NCBI RefSeq assembly: GCF_000091045.1
Contig: NC_006685.1
Coordinates: 210,001 to 267,500, forward strand
DNA length: 57,500 bases
Reading direction: 5' to 3'
Source: Cryptococcus deneoformans JEC21
Taxonomy: Eukaryota; Basidiomycota; Tremellomycetes; Tremellales; Cryptococcaceae
In this document: positions 1-9,494 of the stretch, piece by piece
Position numbering within the stretch: position 1 is the stretch's first letter
Layout of the letters: every line of letters starts with the position of its first letter
Program-made: the position numbers and the translations under genes
The notes under the pieces: generated by a model
Seen by the model: the letters and a program-made list of their open reading frames with translations, nothing else
Databases searched by the model: none
Told to the model about the DNA's origin: nothing

Positions 1-843
1 GACCTGTGAACCAACGTACTGCATCTTGCTTCCGACAACGAATGAATAATGATTGAACAATTGGTTTCTCTGTTGGCTGACCTCAAAAGTTCCATCAGAC
101 ATCACCAAAGCACGAAGATACTAAGCTGCCCAACTGTCTGGTGTTTGCGCCTGCACGCTCTGCACACTCGTTGTCGAGGGATGATGGATGTTGGACATGT
201 GGTGACACTTCCTGTGCATGTGGTAGTATTAGTACAAGTAGTATATGTACCCCGACGCGTCGACGCGTACTTCCGGCGCTGCGCGAACTGCGAAACAGAC
301 GTTGCTGTTCAAATGGTACACGTGTCACATGCGTAAAGTCTATTATGACTAATTCGGATCAAAGGCGAAGGGATCTTATAGTCAGATGGTAAACGGTAAA
401 AGGCAAAGTCCCATCTCCTTTTGGAAAGCCTTCGTCAGCAGTATAATGGAGATTTAATCTCGCCAAACATAACGAGTAACGAACCTTAGAATTGGCATAA
501 TAAGAGTCATGTTTCGCGGTGTCGGCTGAAGATGGTTAATAAACGTGTTTTAACATTGAGATTTTGAGATGCTCTGAAATTTGATACGCAGGCGAATGAA
601 TAGTTAGGACAGACACACCGACCCCCATGCTCCGGATGTCAAAATTGCAGAGATGATAGAGACACGATGCTTACGACGACATCGGATACATACGAACTAT
701 CTACGAACGCGTCCTTGATCTACTACTACTCCTCATACTACTCCTCGTACTCCATTGCCTCTAACCTCTATGCTCCGTCGCTCGTGTATTTGCACATCCT
801 TCGGATACGATAAAGAGGGTGTTGGTTTTGGGAGGTAAATAAT
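1..843. other. Intergenic, downstream of QSP1
   Basis: I see no coding region here. The open frames at 49-392 overlap one another on both strands and show no family motif. Positions around 718-752 carry a short low-complexity stretch of repeated tac/tcc triplets. The right-hand part should contain the 3' untranslated region of the minus-strand QSP1 gene. Confidence 0.5.
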
Positions 844-1184
844 TTACCAGGGGTAAGCTATTAGATGGGAGATGCTATTCAGTATAATGCCCATGGAAAT
901 GAAAACGAGACAAGCGAAGAGTAGAGGAAGGAAAAAAGGATGAAGATGATGATGAAAAACGAGATAAGGATGAGGATGAGGACGAGGTCACGTAAAACAC
1001 GGACAGGAGAGATGGGCCCACATAGTGAGCATTCACAGAACGGTATGAATTAGTACTTACCACCACCGGGGGCGCCGAAGTTCTGAGACTTAACGCTGGG
1101 CGCAGGCTCAGCAGCAGGGGCAGCGGCAACGAGGGCCGGGGCGATGAGGACAAGGGCAGCAGTGAAAAGGGTGGTGAAAGACAT
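844..1184 (-). CDS. CQS1: Quorum-sensing-like peptide precursor Qsp1 (Cqs1)
   Basis: This encodes the precursor of a secreted 11-residue signalling peptide. Exon 1 is 1061-1184 and exon 2 is 844-857; joined they give a 138-nt reading frame of 45 residues. The N-terminus MSFTTLFTAALVLIAPALV is a hydrophobic signal peptide, followed by an Ala/Pro-rich pro-segment and then, after KSQ, the C-terminal peptide NFGAPGGAYPW. That peptide is identical to the one I know from Cryptococcus as Qsp1, reported to be secreted as a pro-form, matured by the protease Pqp1 and taken up by the transporter Opt1; it affects density-dependent growth and virulence. The last four residues, AYPW, come only from exon 2, so splicing is needed to make the known peptide. 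Read unspliced, the frame stops three codons into the intron, giving a C-terminus of GGGKY. The 203-nt intron is long for this genome. A TATA box lies about 110 nt upstream of the start. Confidence 0.93.
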
Positions 1185-1294
1185 TTTGCTGGTTGTGTAT
1201 ACAAAGAGTGCTTGTACAGGTGTGGAGTTTGGAGATAGACTTGGTGCTGATGAAAGAAAGAGAAAAGAATTGGGAAAGGATGGAATACGAGGGG

Positions 1295-1302
1295 TTTATA
1301 TA
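1295..1302 (-). promoter_or_regulatory. TATA box of QSP1
   Basis: The minus strand reads TATATAAA about 110 nt upstream of the QSP1 start codon. This spacing is plausible for a strongly expressed gene with a short 5' leader. The assignment is by position only. Confidence 0.6.
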
Positions 1303-2919
1303 TGCTGACGGCGGGGAGGCGGGGGGATTTACAAGGCTTTCGAGATCACCGACGTGCCCTGAGGACCCTGTGTCTCCGGCGCGTGGATCAAACCACAGGA
1401 GCATGTGAAAATGGGTAGTTTATTAAAGTTCCGGGCTCGGCTGTTTCAGCATTGGGCCATGACCGTGTATCTCCTCCTGTATCCCGTCAATCGGTAACTG
1501 CATCTGATCGTCTCTCATCGGCACTACGTGGCCCCGCAGCATCTATGCATGGAACGTATGCGCGGTGCATAAAGCTCCCGGCTAGGTCCGCAGCGAAAAT
1601 GGCAGCTGCACTTGCTATACACTCCCGTCTGCAAAGCCGCTACACATCTGACCGGCGGCGTCAAAGTGGGTCAACTGTCATCAGCGTCCTTGGGCGCAAG
1701 AGGAAAGGAAGACGGCAAGACAGCCAGACGGGAACGGTCGTGCTTGATCAAGGTTCTCTGTGCGAAAGCGGCCGAGTCGACTCTCCTTTTTACCGTATTT
1801 GGTTAGCGCGTTAACGCTCTTTATCAAGGAACACCCACGGGAAAATCATCGTCATGCATCGCATACCAGGGACCCTCTTTGGCCTGAGTGCTCTTTGCTC
1901 GTTGCCAACTGAAACTGACTTGGACGCTGGACTTTCCGATTCACCTCTCATCTGCTTGTTGGTCTTCTCTCGAATCTTGAGGGGCCTTTCGTCCCGAGTT
2001 GAAGATTTGAGGGTCATCTCAATAGTTCATGCATATAGTATATAGCGTCATCTTGTGCCTCGTAGGCAACGCCATTTTTTACTTTTGGCCCCGAGCGAGC
2101 CTGTCGGTACTCATCATGATCTTCAATCTTATCAGATCGGGGACGGAGAAGGAGTAGTCGCACGCTTGTTTGTTGGGTTTGGGTGTTGGGTGTTTGTCGT
2201 TCAGAATTTCAACCGCTAGCGTGACGGCCAGAGCTACACATATGCATCTGCATTTCGCATGGACGGAGATCAGAGCTTCGAGATATGCAAGAAGAGAAAA
2301 GTGGAAGAGTGAGGCAACACCTCTCACGTGATCGATCATCCTCCACAGTCGCGTCTGTTAGGCTGTGGACGGAGTGACAAAAGTGATCTCACTTCTTCCT
2401 CTTCTTGATACAGATAGTTCAGTAGCATGGAGGTTGTGTTACTACTTGGAATAATACTGGTAGCTCAAGGTTACATCACAAGCCGCCTTTCAATTCGATC
2501 TCTTGGTCTTCTTTCTCCCCTCTTTTCTACAGAATCTAAGGTCCTCCACAATCTACATATCTCTCTAGTAGTCCTTCGTTTCCCTGTTACTTTGTACCGT
2601 TGGCAGCCGTCTCCTATTATGCCTCATACCTCATGACACGGTAAGTCATGAGTATTATAGTGATATGGGTCATGATTATTGGCTCCTTGCAGAGAAGATG
2701 AATGGTGATCAGCGGTAATTAAGATATTGATCTATTGCACTCTGCCTAGTGGACTTCTTGATCCCTTCTTTAGGGGATTTTCTAATGCATTTAATGCATT
2801 TATGCGGTAATTGGGAGGAATGACCCTTTGCATCTATAATTGCCGTTCAATTACCGGACTATTTGTGCGCCCAAAACTGGGGGCCCAAAGGGCAAAAAGT
2901 ATGCGGAACCAGAAACTCC
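1303..2919. other. Intergenic between QSP1 and the transposon
   Basis: I find no gene in this stretch. The open frames (for example 1452-1814 plus and 2079-2339 minus) show no recognisable motif and no splice partners. It is expected to hold the upstream control region of QSP1, which is transcribed leftward. Near 2783-2800 there is a small tandem taatgcatt motif. Confidence 0.4.
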
Positions 2920-3063
2920 GGGAACTATTTCGGACACCCCCCCTATTTCTTTTGGGACACCCCCCCTCCTTCTACTTTGGGTAATTTTGACAGAGCAGCC
3001 GATAGATAACACCATGGACCCTGCAGCGCATCCCTGAGGCCCTTATGCCTGTTATTTACGTAA
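2920..3063 (+). repeat. Left terminal inverted repeat of the MULE
   Basis: The 144-bp arm starts GGGAACTATTTCGGACAC and ends TTATTTACGTAA. It matches the reverse complement of 6247-6390 with one mismatch, a C/T difference in ctgcaRcgcat. Inside it the motif GGACACCCCCCC occurs twice, about 25 bp apart, possibly transposase-binding sites. Confidence 0.93.
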
Positions 3064-3220
3064 TTAGTTCAGATGATATTGTCGCGTGCGCCAGACTGCA
3101 ACATTTTACAAAAGTAACGAACAACAAACGCGTTTTTTTCTCTAATAACGCGCCTCCTTTTTGCTGTCATTTAAATACTTTTCATCCTCCTAAGAAACTT
3201 ATAACGTATTCGAAAACATC

Positions 3221-6136
3221 ATGGCTTCGACTGATTTGCACTCTTCGGATCCTCTTTCTCCCCAACCCGGTATCTGCCCACCTTCTCCTATTATCCGCGT
3301 CCCAGAGGCCGAAATATACTCGGGACATCAATCAATGGCGTTTGATTTTGATGAAGGTAATCTCCATGCCATGGAAGGTTCGGATTCATCGGAAGTCTCC
3401 AATATTGCCGACGAAGAGGATAGTGAGGATGACATTATCCAGGCTCCCATTGACTCCTTCAACGACGACGAGATGATCTCTACCCCTGGGTTCGACGAGC
3501 AAGCGTACTACCAATCTAAAGATGAGTGTAAAGGCGCTGTCCAGGCTTACGCAGCCTCACAAGGCTTCGCTGCTGTTATTAGGCGGAGCAAAAGGAAGAA
3601 GCCAACGAAAACTCACAAAGAGGGCAGAGAATTGATACAATACTCGTGCATCTTTGGAGACGAGTATCGCTGCACACGAGGGGACAGTTTCAAAGATGTG
3701 CGCATTAGGACTATACAGACCGTAAAAAATGGATGCCCTTTTGCTGCTGTGGCTTGGGAGATGGCAGAGGCAGAGGTAAAAGAGCATGGTGGAGACAAAT
3801 GTTGGACTTGGAAGGTCGTGAATGCCTCGCACAATCATCCGCCTGTCGCCAATATTGGAATTGCACTTCTTCGGCGTGCTTCGCGGACGCCTGAAGCCAA
3901 AGAGCTGATCAACACGTTGATCGACAGCCGGACTCCATTCCCCTCCATCATCAGTACCATGTCTCAGCGTTTCCCAACGGTAATGTTGACATCGGAAGAC
4001 TTGCATCGTCTCGCCTTTCGTCGTCGTGCAGATCTCCGTGCTGGCTCCAGTGCAAGTGCTGCTTGTATTCGGCAATTAGTGAGCAATGATGAGCTCCATC
4101 GTCCGTTTGTCAACACACGCGATGAACTCATTGGTTTGGTTTACACCAAGCGAACTGCTCGCGCACTGATTCACCGATTTCCCGAAGTCCTTTTCTTCGA
4201 CTGCACATACAAGACGAACCTGTACCGGATGCCCATGCTCCATATCGTCGGATCCACATCGACAGGTATGACATACACTGCAGGAGTCATCTTGATGTTG
4301 CGTGAAACCACAAACTGGTATACCCAAGCTCTCAATTCGTTCTTCGAACTTGTCGGCAAACCGGATGTCAAGGTTGTCATTACCGATCGTGACCCAGCAC
4401 TCATCAACGCTCTCATGTCTGTCCTCCCCAAGGCTTACCGCTTCTCCTGCTTCTGGCATCTTCAAGAAAATGTCAAAAGCAATATAAGGCCCTGTTTCGT
4501 TGACGAAGAGAACATCGTCATGGCTGTCTCGAATTTCTGCAAAGCTTGGGTACGGTATTGTGTACATGCAAAATCGGATGAGCAGCTTGAGGAAGGTTAT
4601 CGGAAGATGGAAGAACTTTATCCTGGTCAGAAATATGCTCGAGCGATCTCGTATATCCGGGGTTTGGATGAAATCAAGGAGCGCTTTGTACATGCCTATA
4701 TCAACAAGCAACTTCACTTCGGACAAACCGGTAATTCACGCTTAGAAGGTCAGCACGCAACTCTTAAGAAATCAATTGACACCAAGTACGGTGATCTTCT
4801 GCTTGTCATTGGGTCTCTAAGTACGTATTTTGATCAGCAGTGGTTGAAAATTTTGAAAAGAATTGAGCTCGAGAGAACGAGGTGTGCTACACATATTCCC
4901 AGTACTTTTGTTCGGGTATGTTCCTTCCTTCTTTCTGTCCTTTTTGTAATCGTGCTGATATAATTGTTTAGTTAAAAGGCTCCATATCCCGCGCTGCAAT
5001 GAAGCTTCTTGCTGAGCAGTTGACTTTGGCCAAAAGATATTTGGGTGATTACGATGAAGGTGTCGATGACTTTGAAGAATCACACCCGTGCAGTGGCTCG
5101 TTTACAAAATCCCATGGATTGCCCTGCGCCCATCGTCTCATTAGCTTCGTCCGGGAAAGAAGACACCTTGAAAAGGATCACATTCATCCTCACTGGCGTC
5201 TCGGGTCTGCCGCAAGTCTCAAAAGATACCTTGACCATATTAACAGACTTGTTGGCACCCCAGATACATCAGTCATACGGCTGGATGATGTATTTGACTT
5301 CGGTGAGGACCAAGAACTTATCCTCGATCCACCCATTTTAAGCACCAAGCGGGGAAGGAAGGCCCCTAATCCACCAGTGTTGCAGGAAGACCGGATGTCG
5401 GCACCTTCAGGAAGGTACTTGACTCAGTCAGAAAGAATTATGGGGGCTGGATTGACCCAGCGAAAAAAAGGGCGCTGTAAACACTGCCAAAGTTCCACTC
5501 ACTATACCAAAGACTGTGCGCGTGTTCAAGCGTCTCGAAGGGTCGACAAAAACCAAGAAGCTGAGAATGCAGGTGAAGACAGAAGAGTTCTTGTCCCAGA
5601 TAGCGATGATGAGGAAGGAAATGAGGAAGATCTTGTCGAGGTACCGAATGAAGTTGGTCCTTTCATTCAAAGATTAGCCCAACTCGATGACCTTGCGCTT
5701 ACATATTTTATAGCCCAATCTTCGTCCAAAAAAGCATTCTCGGTCACAATATCCTGCCCCCTCTCAAATATATCCGTCACATGCTGTTCAAATGCAGCAT
5801 CTTCCTCCTGAACCCTCGGTCCCCCAATTACCCCCTTCTTCCCAATTCTATCCACCATTATCACAATACTATCCCCCTGCTCCACAGCATTACCCAACTT
5901 CAAAATACCATGTGCCTCCTACCCAGTATATCCCTTACAACCAAGTATTATTCCACAATCATTCCGAAGCCCCAACTCCCTATCATTACCCTTCTGTTAG
6001 TGGATACAATAATCTCCAATCTCCTCAAATTTACCAATACAACTTAGAGAATAATGTGGGCAAGGATGCGAGCATTCGATCGCAGGAGGATAGTATTATA
6101 ATGCAGCGAGGGAGAGATCGACATAGCTGGGAATGA
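3221..6136 (+). CDS. MULE transposase (spliced)
   Basis: This should catalyse cut-and-paste transposition of the surrounding element. Proposed exons are 3221-4915, 4972-5652 and 5714-6136, giving 932 residues. An N-terminal FAR1/WRKY-GCM1-like zinc-binding region (about residues 90-210, ending in ASHNHPP) precedes the DDE catalytic core. Likely acidic residues are Asp327 in FFDCTYKTN, Asp389 in ITDRDPA and Glu509 in SRLEGQH. A SWIM-type zinc finger follows (around 605-621, HPCSG...LPCAH), then a CCHC zinc knuckle near 733-746 (CKHCQSSTHYTKDC). The C-terminus is rich in Pro, Tyr and Gln. The second intron has a GTTGGT donor and a CTTAC branch point and is supported by frame continuity. A one-base slip in the A6 run near 5728 would also join the frames. 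No stop interrupts the core, so the gene looks intact. Confidence 0.85.
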
Positions 6137-6246
6137 AGGCGAAGGAAGAATGAATAGATGTCGAAAGAGGAATAGATGTCACAAGAAGAATAGATGTTTA
6201 TAATATTAGAGGACTGAATTTACTATGCACGAAAAAGAACATTTAG

Positions 6247-6390
6247 TTACGTAAATAACAGGCATAAGGGCCTCAGGGATGCACTGCAGGGTCCATGGTG
6301 TTATCTATCGGCTGCTCTGTCAAAATTACCCAAAGTAGAAGGAGGGGGGGTGTCCCAAAAGAAATAGGGGGGGTGTCCGAAATAGTTCCC
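6247..6390 (-). repeat. Right terminal inverted repeat of the MULE
   Basis: This is the reverse complement of the left arm, also 144 bp, with one mismatch. Both C7/G7 homopolymer runs are the same length in the two arms, which argues for recent divergence. Confidence 0.93.
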
Positions 6391-7498
6391 CAAGATGTAA
6401 GACCAAGGGTGGAGGTTAGGTGGAAGATCCAAAGAAGAGAAGGTGAAACAGCACCCTCATATTTTGCCGATCAAATTTAAAAAAAGAAGTTGTGCCGAAA
6501 GGCCCGGAAATAAAATTAAACGAGACAAGCTTCACAAAAGAAAGCGTCAGAACGTGAGACGCGTGTAGCAGAGGTGATTATGCGGGGCATGCAAGCGTAT
6601 TGGAAATATAGCAGCATATATGCAGTACAAGGCAGGAAGGGGAAGGACATGCAAAGAGCAAAGGACGGCAGGCCACAACAACAGTTCCACTGCAATCTTC
6701 GTCGCGTGTTACCACCCGATGGCTGAGCCTGAGCTGAGGGTTAATAATAAAGACTGTGCCGCTGCGCGAATGGCTTGATTCGCTTCCCGCCGTGACACTG
6801 CGTTCAAGGTATCTTAAAAGACGAATCTCTTCATCCTGTCACAACACCTGACGGAAGGCTCGAGCACCAAAAAAGTTCAGCTGCATTACAACAATAAGGA
6901 GTGCGACTGATGCATACGTGTTACTGGGAATGAAACAACGGAACGGGCGGGATGCGGGAAGTGTAAAAAAACGCGTCGTATAGTTGTCATTTTTTCTTAT
7001 TGTTCAGCGCAAATTTTTGTAATCAGGGAATTGGTCCCGACTAATACCTCACTAATGGTCTCGACGAGCGATTAAAAGTCAGGGAAGGGATGGAACTCCG
7101 ATCAACGAACGGATCCCGGACTAGGCGGCGCAAGTCCAGGCTTACCGCGGGACGAGGCGAGGATAATTTGGGGTGCGTCGTAGTTATTCCGCAGACTGCA
7201 ATTGAATCCCGGACCCTGAGCTGAATCTCGACGCGTCTTTTGTTTATCGATCAACAGCGGCACCCCACACCTCGCCGCATAATCTTCCTCAGCATGACCC
7301 CATTTTCTTTTCTTCATCTTCCTCTCTTCACCCGCCAAACTTTCTCTTTTTCTTCCTTCCAACCCATATCCAACCCGGGAACCTGTCGCTTGACGTGCAA
7401 CGTTCCAGGCTTTCATTCACTCACCCTCATTTACAGCTCGCTCAGTGAGCCTCGAACAAGAAATACGTTTTTCATTCGCCGACCAGCATCCAACAAGG
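6391..7498. other. Intergenic, upstream of the beta-barrel protein gene
   Basis: No gene is recognised here. The open frames at 7102-7503 lie in opposite strands over the same bases and have no motif. It should contain the promoter of the downstream secreted protein. Confidence 0.45.
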
Positions 7499-7505
7499 TA
7501 TAAAA
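7499..7505 (+). promoter_or_regulatory. TATA box of the DPBB secreted protein gene
   Basis: TATAAAA lies 170 nt before the start codon. It is followed by a pyrimidine-rich leader ending in an A-rich stretch (caaaacaagcaaa) just before the ATG, typical of a highly expressed fungal gene. Confidence 0.6.
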
Positions 7506-7668
7506 CACTGACAGTTTGTGGTGAGTATCCTTCCCCATCCTTCAACACTTTTACCACCACTTCCAAACGAGCAGCGCTCACACCAGTTCTTGTTTGCTCC
7601 ACGACAGTCTTTTGACAGTTACCACTACTACACTCTCTTACAACAACCAACAAAACAAAACAAGCAAA

Positions 7669-8681
7669 ATGTTCGCCAAGGCTGCTGTCATCGCCCTTGC
7701 TTCGGCTTCTATCGTCGTTGCTGCTCCCGTCAACTGTGCTAGGGCCAAGCCCACTACTTACGACGAGGGTTACCTTGAGTCTTATGATGCCTGTAAGTTA
7801 CCTTGACCATTCAATCATCTCGTTTTGATCGCGTCTGACATATGTGCACAGACCACACCAGGTACCTTGCTCTCTCTTGCTCCACCCAGCACAACACCAC
7901 CTTCTTCGACGACTGCTGTCACCCTCTCCTCGCCACCGAGACTCTTGCCGACAACCGTGCTTCTTACTGCACTCCCAACTCTACTGCTATCGCCTCTGTC
8001 AATGCCACCATCGCCGAGGCTACTGCCTCCGCCACTGCATCTGCCGATATCGAGGCCGAGTCTCAGTACAACAACGCTTCCAGCTACGCTGCTGAGGCCA
8101 CTGCTTCCGTCACCGCCGAGGCTACTGCTTCTGTGACCGCCGAGGCCACTGCTTCCGTCACCGCTTCCGCCGTCAACAACCTTGCCGACGTTGCCCAGCA
8201 AACTGCTGCCAGCTCTTATGAGGAGCAGCCTACCGCTTCTTCCAGCAGCTCTTACGGACGTGCCTCCGCCTCTTCTTCCTCTTCTGATGAGGAGAGCGCC
8301 ACCTCCACCTCTTCTTCTTCCGCTTCCGACTCAAGCTCTACCTCTTCTTCTGAGGTCTACACCGGTGGTTACGCTACTTTCTACTCTCAGGGTGGTGTTG
8401 CCGGTGAATGTGGTACCGTCCACTCTGACGACGACTATGTCATTGCCATTGACTCCAACGGATGGTGGCAGGACTACGAGTCCAACGACTCTTCTCCTTA
8501 CTGCGGCAAGTCCATCACTCTCACCAACACCAACAACGGCAAGTCTGTCACTGCTGTCGTCGCCGATGTCTGCCCCACCTGTGAAACCGCCAACTCTCTC
8601 GACCTTTCCATCGGTGCCTTCAACCAAATTGCCACTGAGGAGGACGGTATGGTCCCCATCACCTGGTACTTCACCGACTAA
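7669..8681 (+). CDS. Secreted double-psi beta-barrel (expansin/RlpA-like) protein
   Basis: This predicted extracellular protein of 317 residues comes from exons 7669-7792 and 7852-8681; the 59-nt intron splits a Tyr codon. A signal peptide (MFAKAAVIALASASIVVAAP) is followed by a Cys-containing N-terminal segment. Next come Ala/Thr-rich near-tandem repeats of VTAEATAS and a Ser/Thr-rich linker likely to be O-mannosylated. The C-terminal domain of about 105 residues begins GGYATFYSQGG and contains GECGTV, VVADVCPTC and LDLSIGAFNQIA. These are hallmarks of the double-psi beta-barrel fold of barwin/expansin/RlpA proteins. The typical fungal role is at the cell wall, but many members lack shown catalytic activity, so no substrate is assigned. 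The gene is divergent from QSP1, with the transposon in between. Confidence 0.85.
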
Positions 8682-9494
8682 GCGGTCTACCTTGATGGTA
8701 TCGTTTATTCTTTGTAGATCTTTTCTCGTATCTCTTTATTATTTTGGTGTTTCTAGTATCATTCATCATCTTTCACGAGTTCATGACAATCTTTTATCCT
8801 TCATCCTCCGTAGTGCGGTCTTTGGCCTTTCTTCTTTGTCTAGCTTTTCAATTCCCGTTTTAGGTAGCGTTTCTTTGACTCCTAGTGAGCTTTTTTCGTC
8901 TATACCTATAGCGGTGTTTTTGACTGGCGCGCTGAGTAGAACGGTTGAGTCATGAGTTGTACTGGTGCTTCTCATGAGGAAGAGAAAATGCATATGAGCT
9001 AGTCTCACCTGTAGCCTTGAATTATCACTTTCGTTCATTCTTCTTTACATCTTTCGACCGTTGTTTAAATTCTGGATTTACCGTTGATCGCGAACGCAGT
9101 CTCATTATTATTCAATTATGCCAAGGTCACGAGTTTCGAGCTAGGAGCTAACGGTACGCTGGCGTCGTTAAGAACGGTGCATGGATGGCGACCCCTTCAT
9201 TCGTTCCTGCTTGCATTTATATTACTACTACTGCACTTGACGAACGCCGAAGCGGGTAGTTGGCAGATAGGTCAAAATCGAAGCACGCACTGCACGGGTG
9301 GTGCATCAACTTTGGATTTTAATGCAGTTGTATCATTCGATAACCAGCCCTATGCAATTCACAAAAAAAAAAAACCAAGAAAGAAAAGTACAACCATGAC
9401 ACGAACTCTTTCCCCCTTTTTGAATCCGTCGTACACTGTAGTTACACTGACAGAACATGTATATTAACATACAAAAAATATGGTGTAATTTACA
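8682..9494. other. Intergenic between convergent genes
   Basis: This holds the 3' ends of the beta-barrel protein gene and the deacetylase gene. There is an A-rich run near 9361-9373. No gene is seen. Confidence 0.5.

Larger units (their letters stand above)
2920..6390 (+). mobile_element. Mutator-like DNA transposon (MULE), complete
   Basis: A 3,471-bp DNA transposon is bounded by inverted repeats at 2920-3063 and 6247-6390. It carries one spliced transposase gene with Mutator-type hallmarks. The arms differ by a single base, which suggests a recent insertion or gene conversion between the arms. I could not find a matching 8-11 bp target-site duplication: the left flank ends in gaaactcc and the right flank begins caagatgt. 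One end may therefore have been rearranged after insertion, or the element makes none. It sits in the intergenic region between two divergently transcribed secreted-protein genes. Confidence 0.88.

Noticed and set aside
875..1204. 109-codon Ser-rich minus-strand frame over the QSP1 locus
   Set aside because: It reads through the QSP1 intron in a different frame and reflects the pyrimidine-rich intron, not a gene.
2910..2919. Possible target-site duplication of the MULE
   Set aside because: The left flank (agaaactcc) and right flank (caagatgta) do not match over 8-11 bases, so no duplication is claimed.
4076..4726. Long minus-strand open frame inside the transposase
   Set aside because: It is a shadow of the plus-strand coding exon; it carries no motif, while the sense frame has the DDE core.
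8182..8955. 257-codon plus-strand frame rich in Leu/Pro
   Set aside because: It is an off-frame reading of the Ser/Ala-rich beta-barrel protein gene and runs past that gene's stop without any motif.
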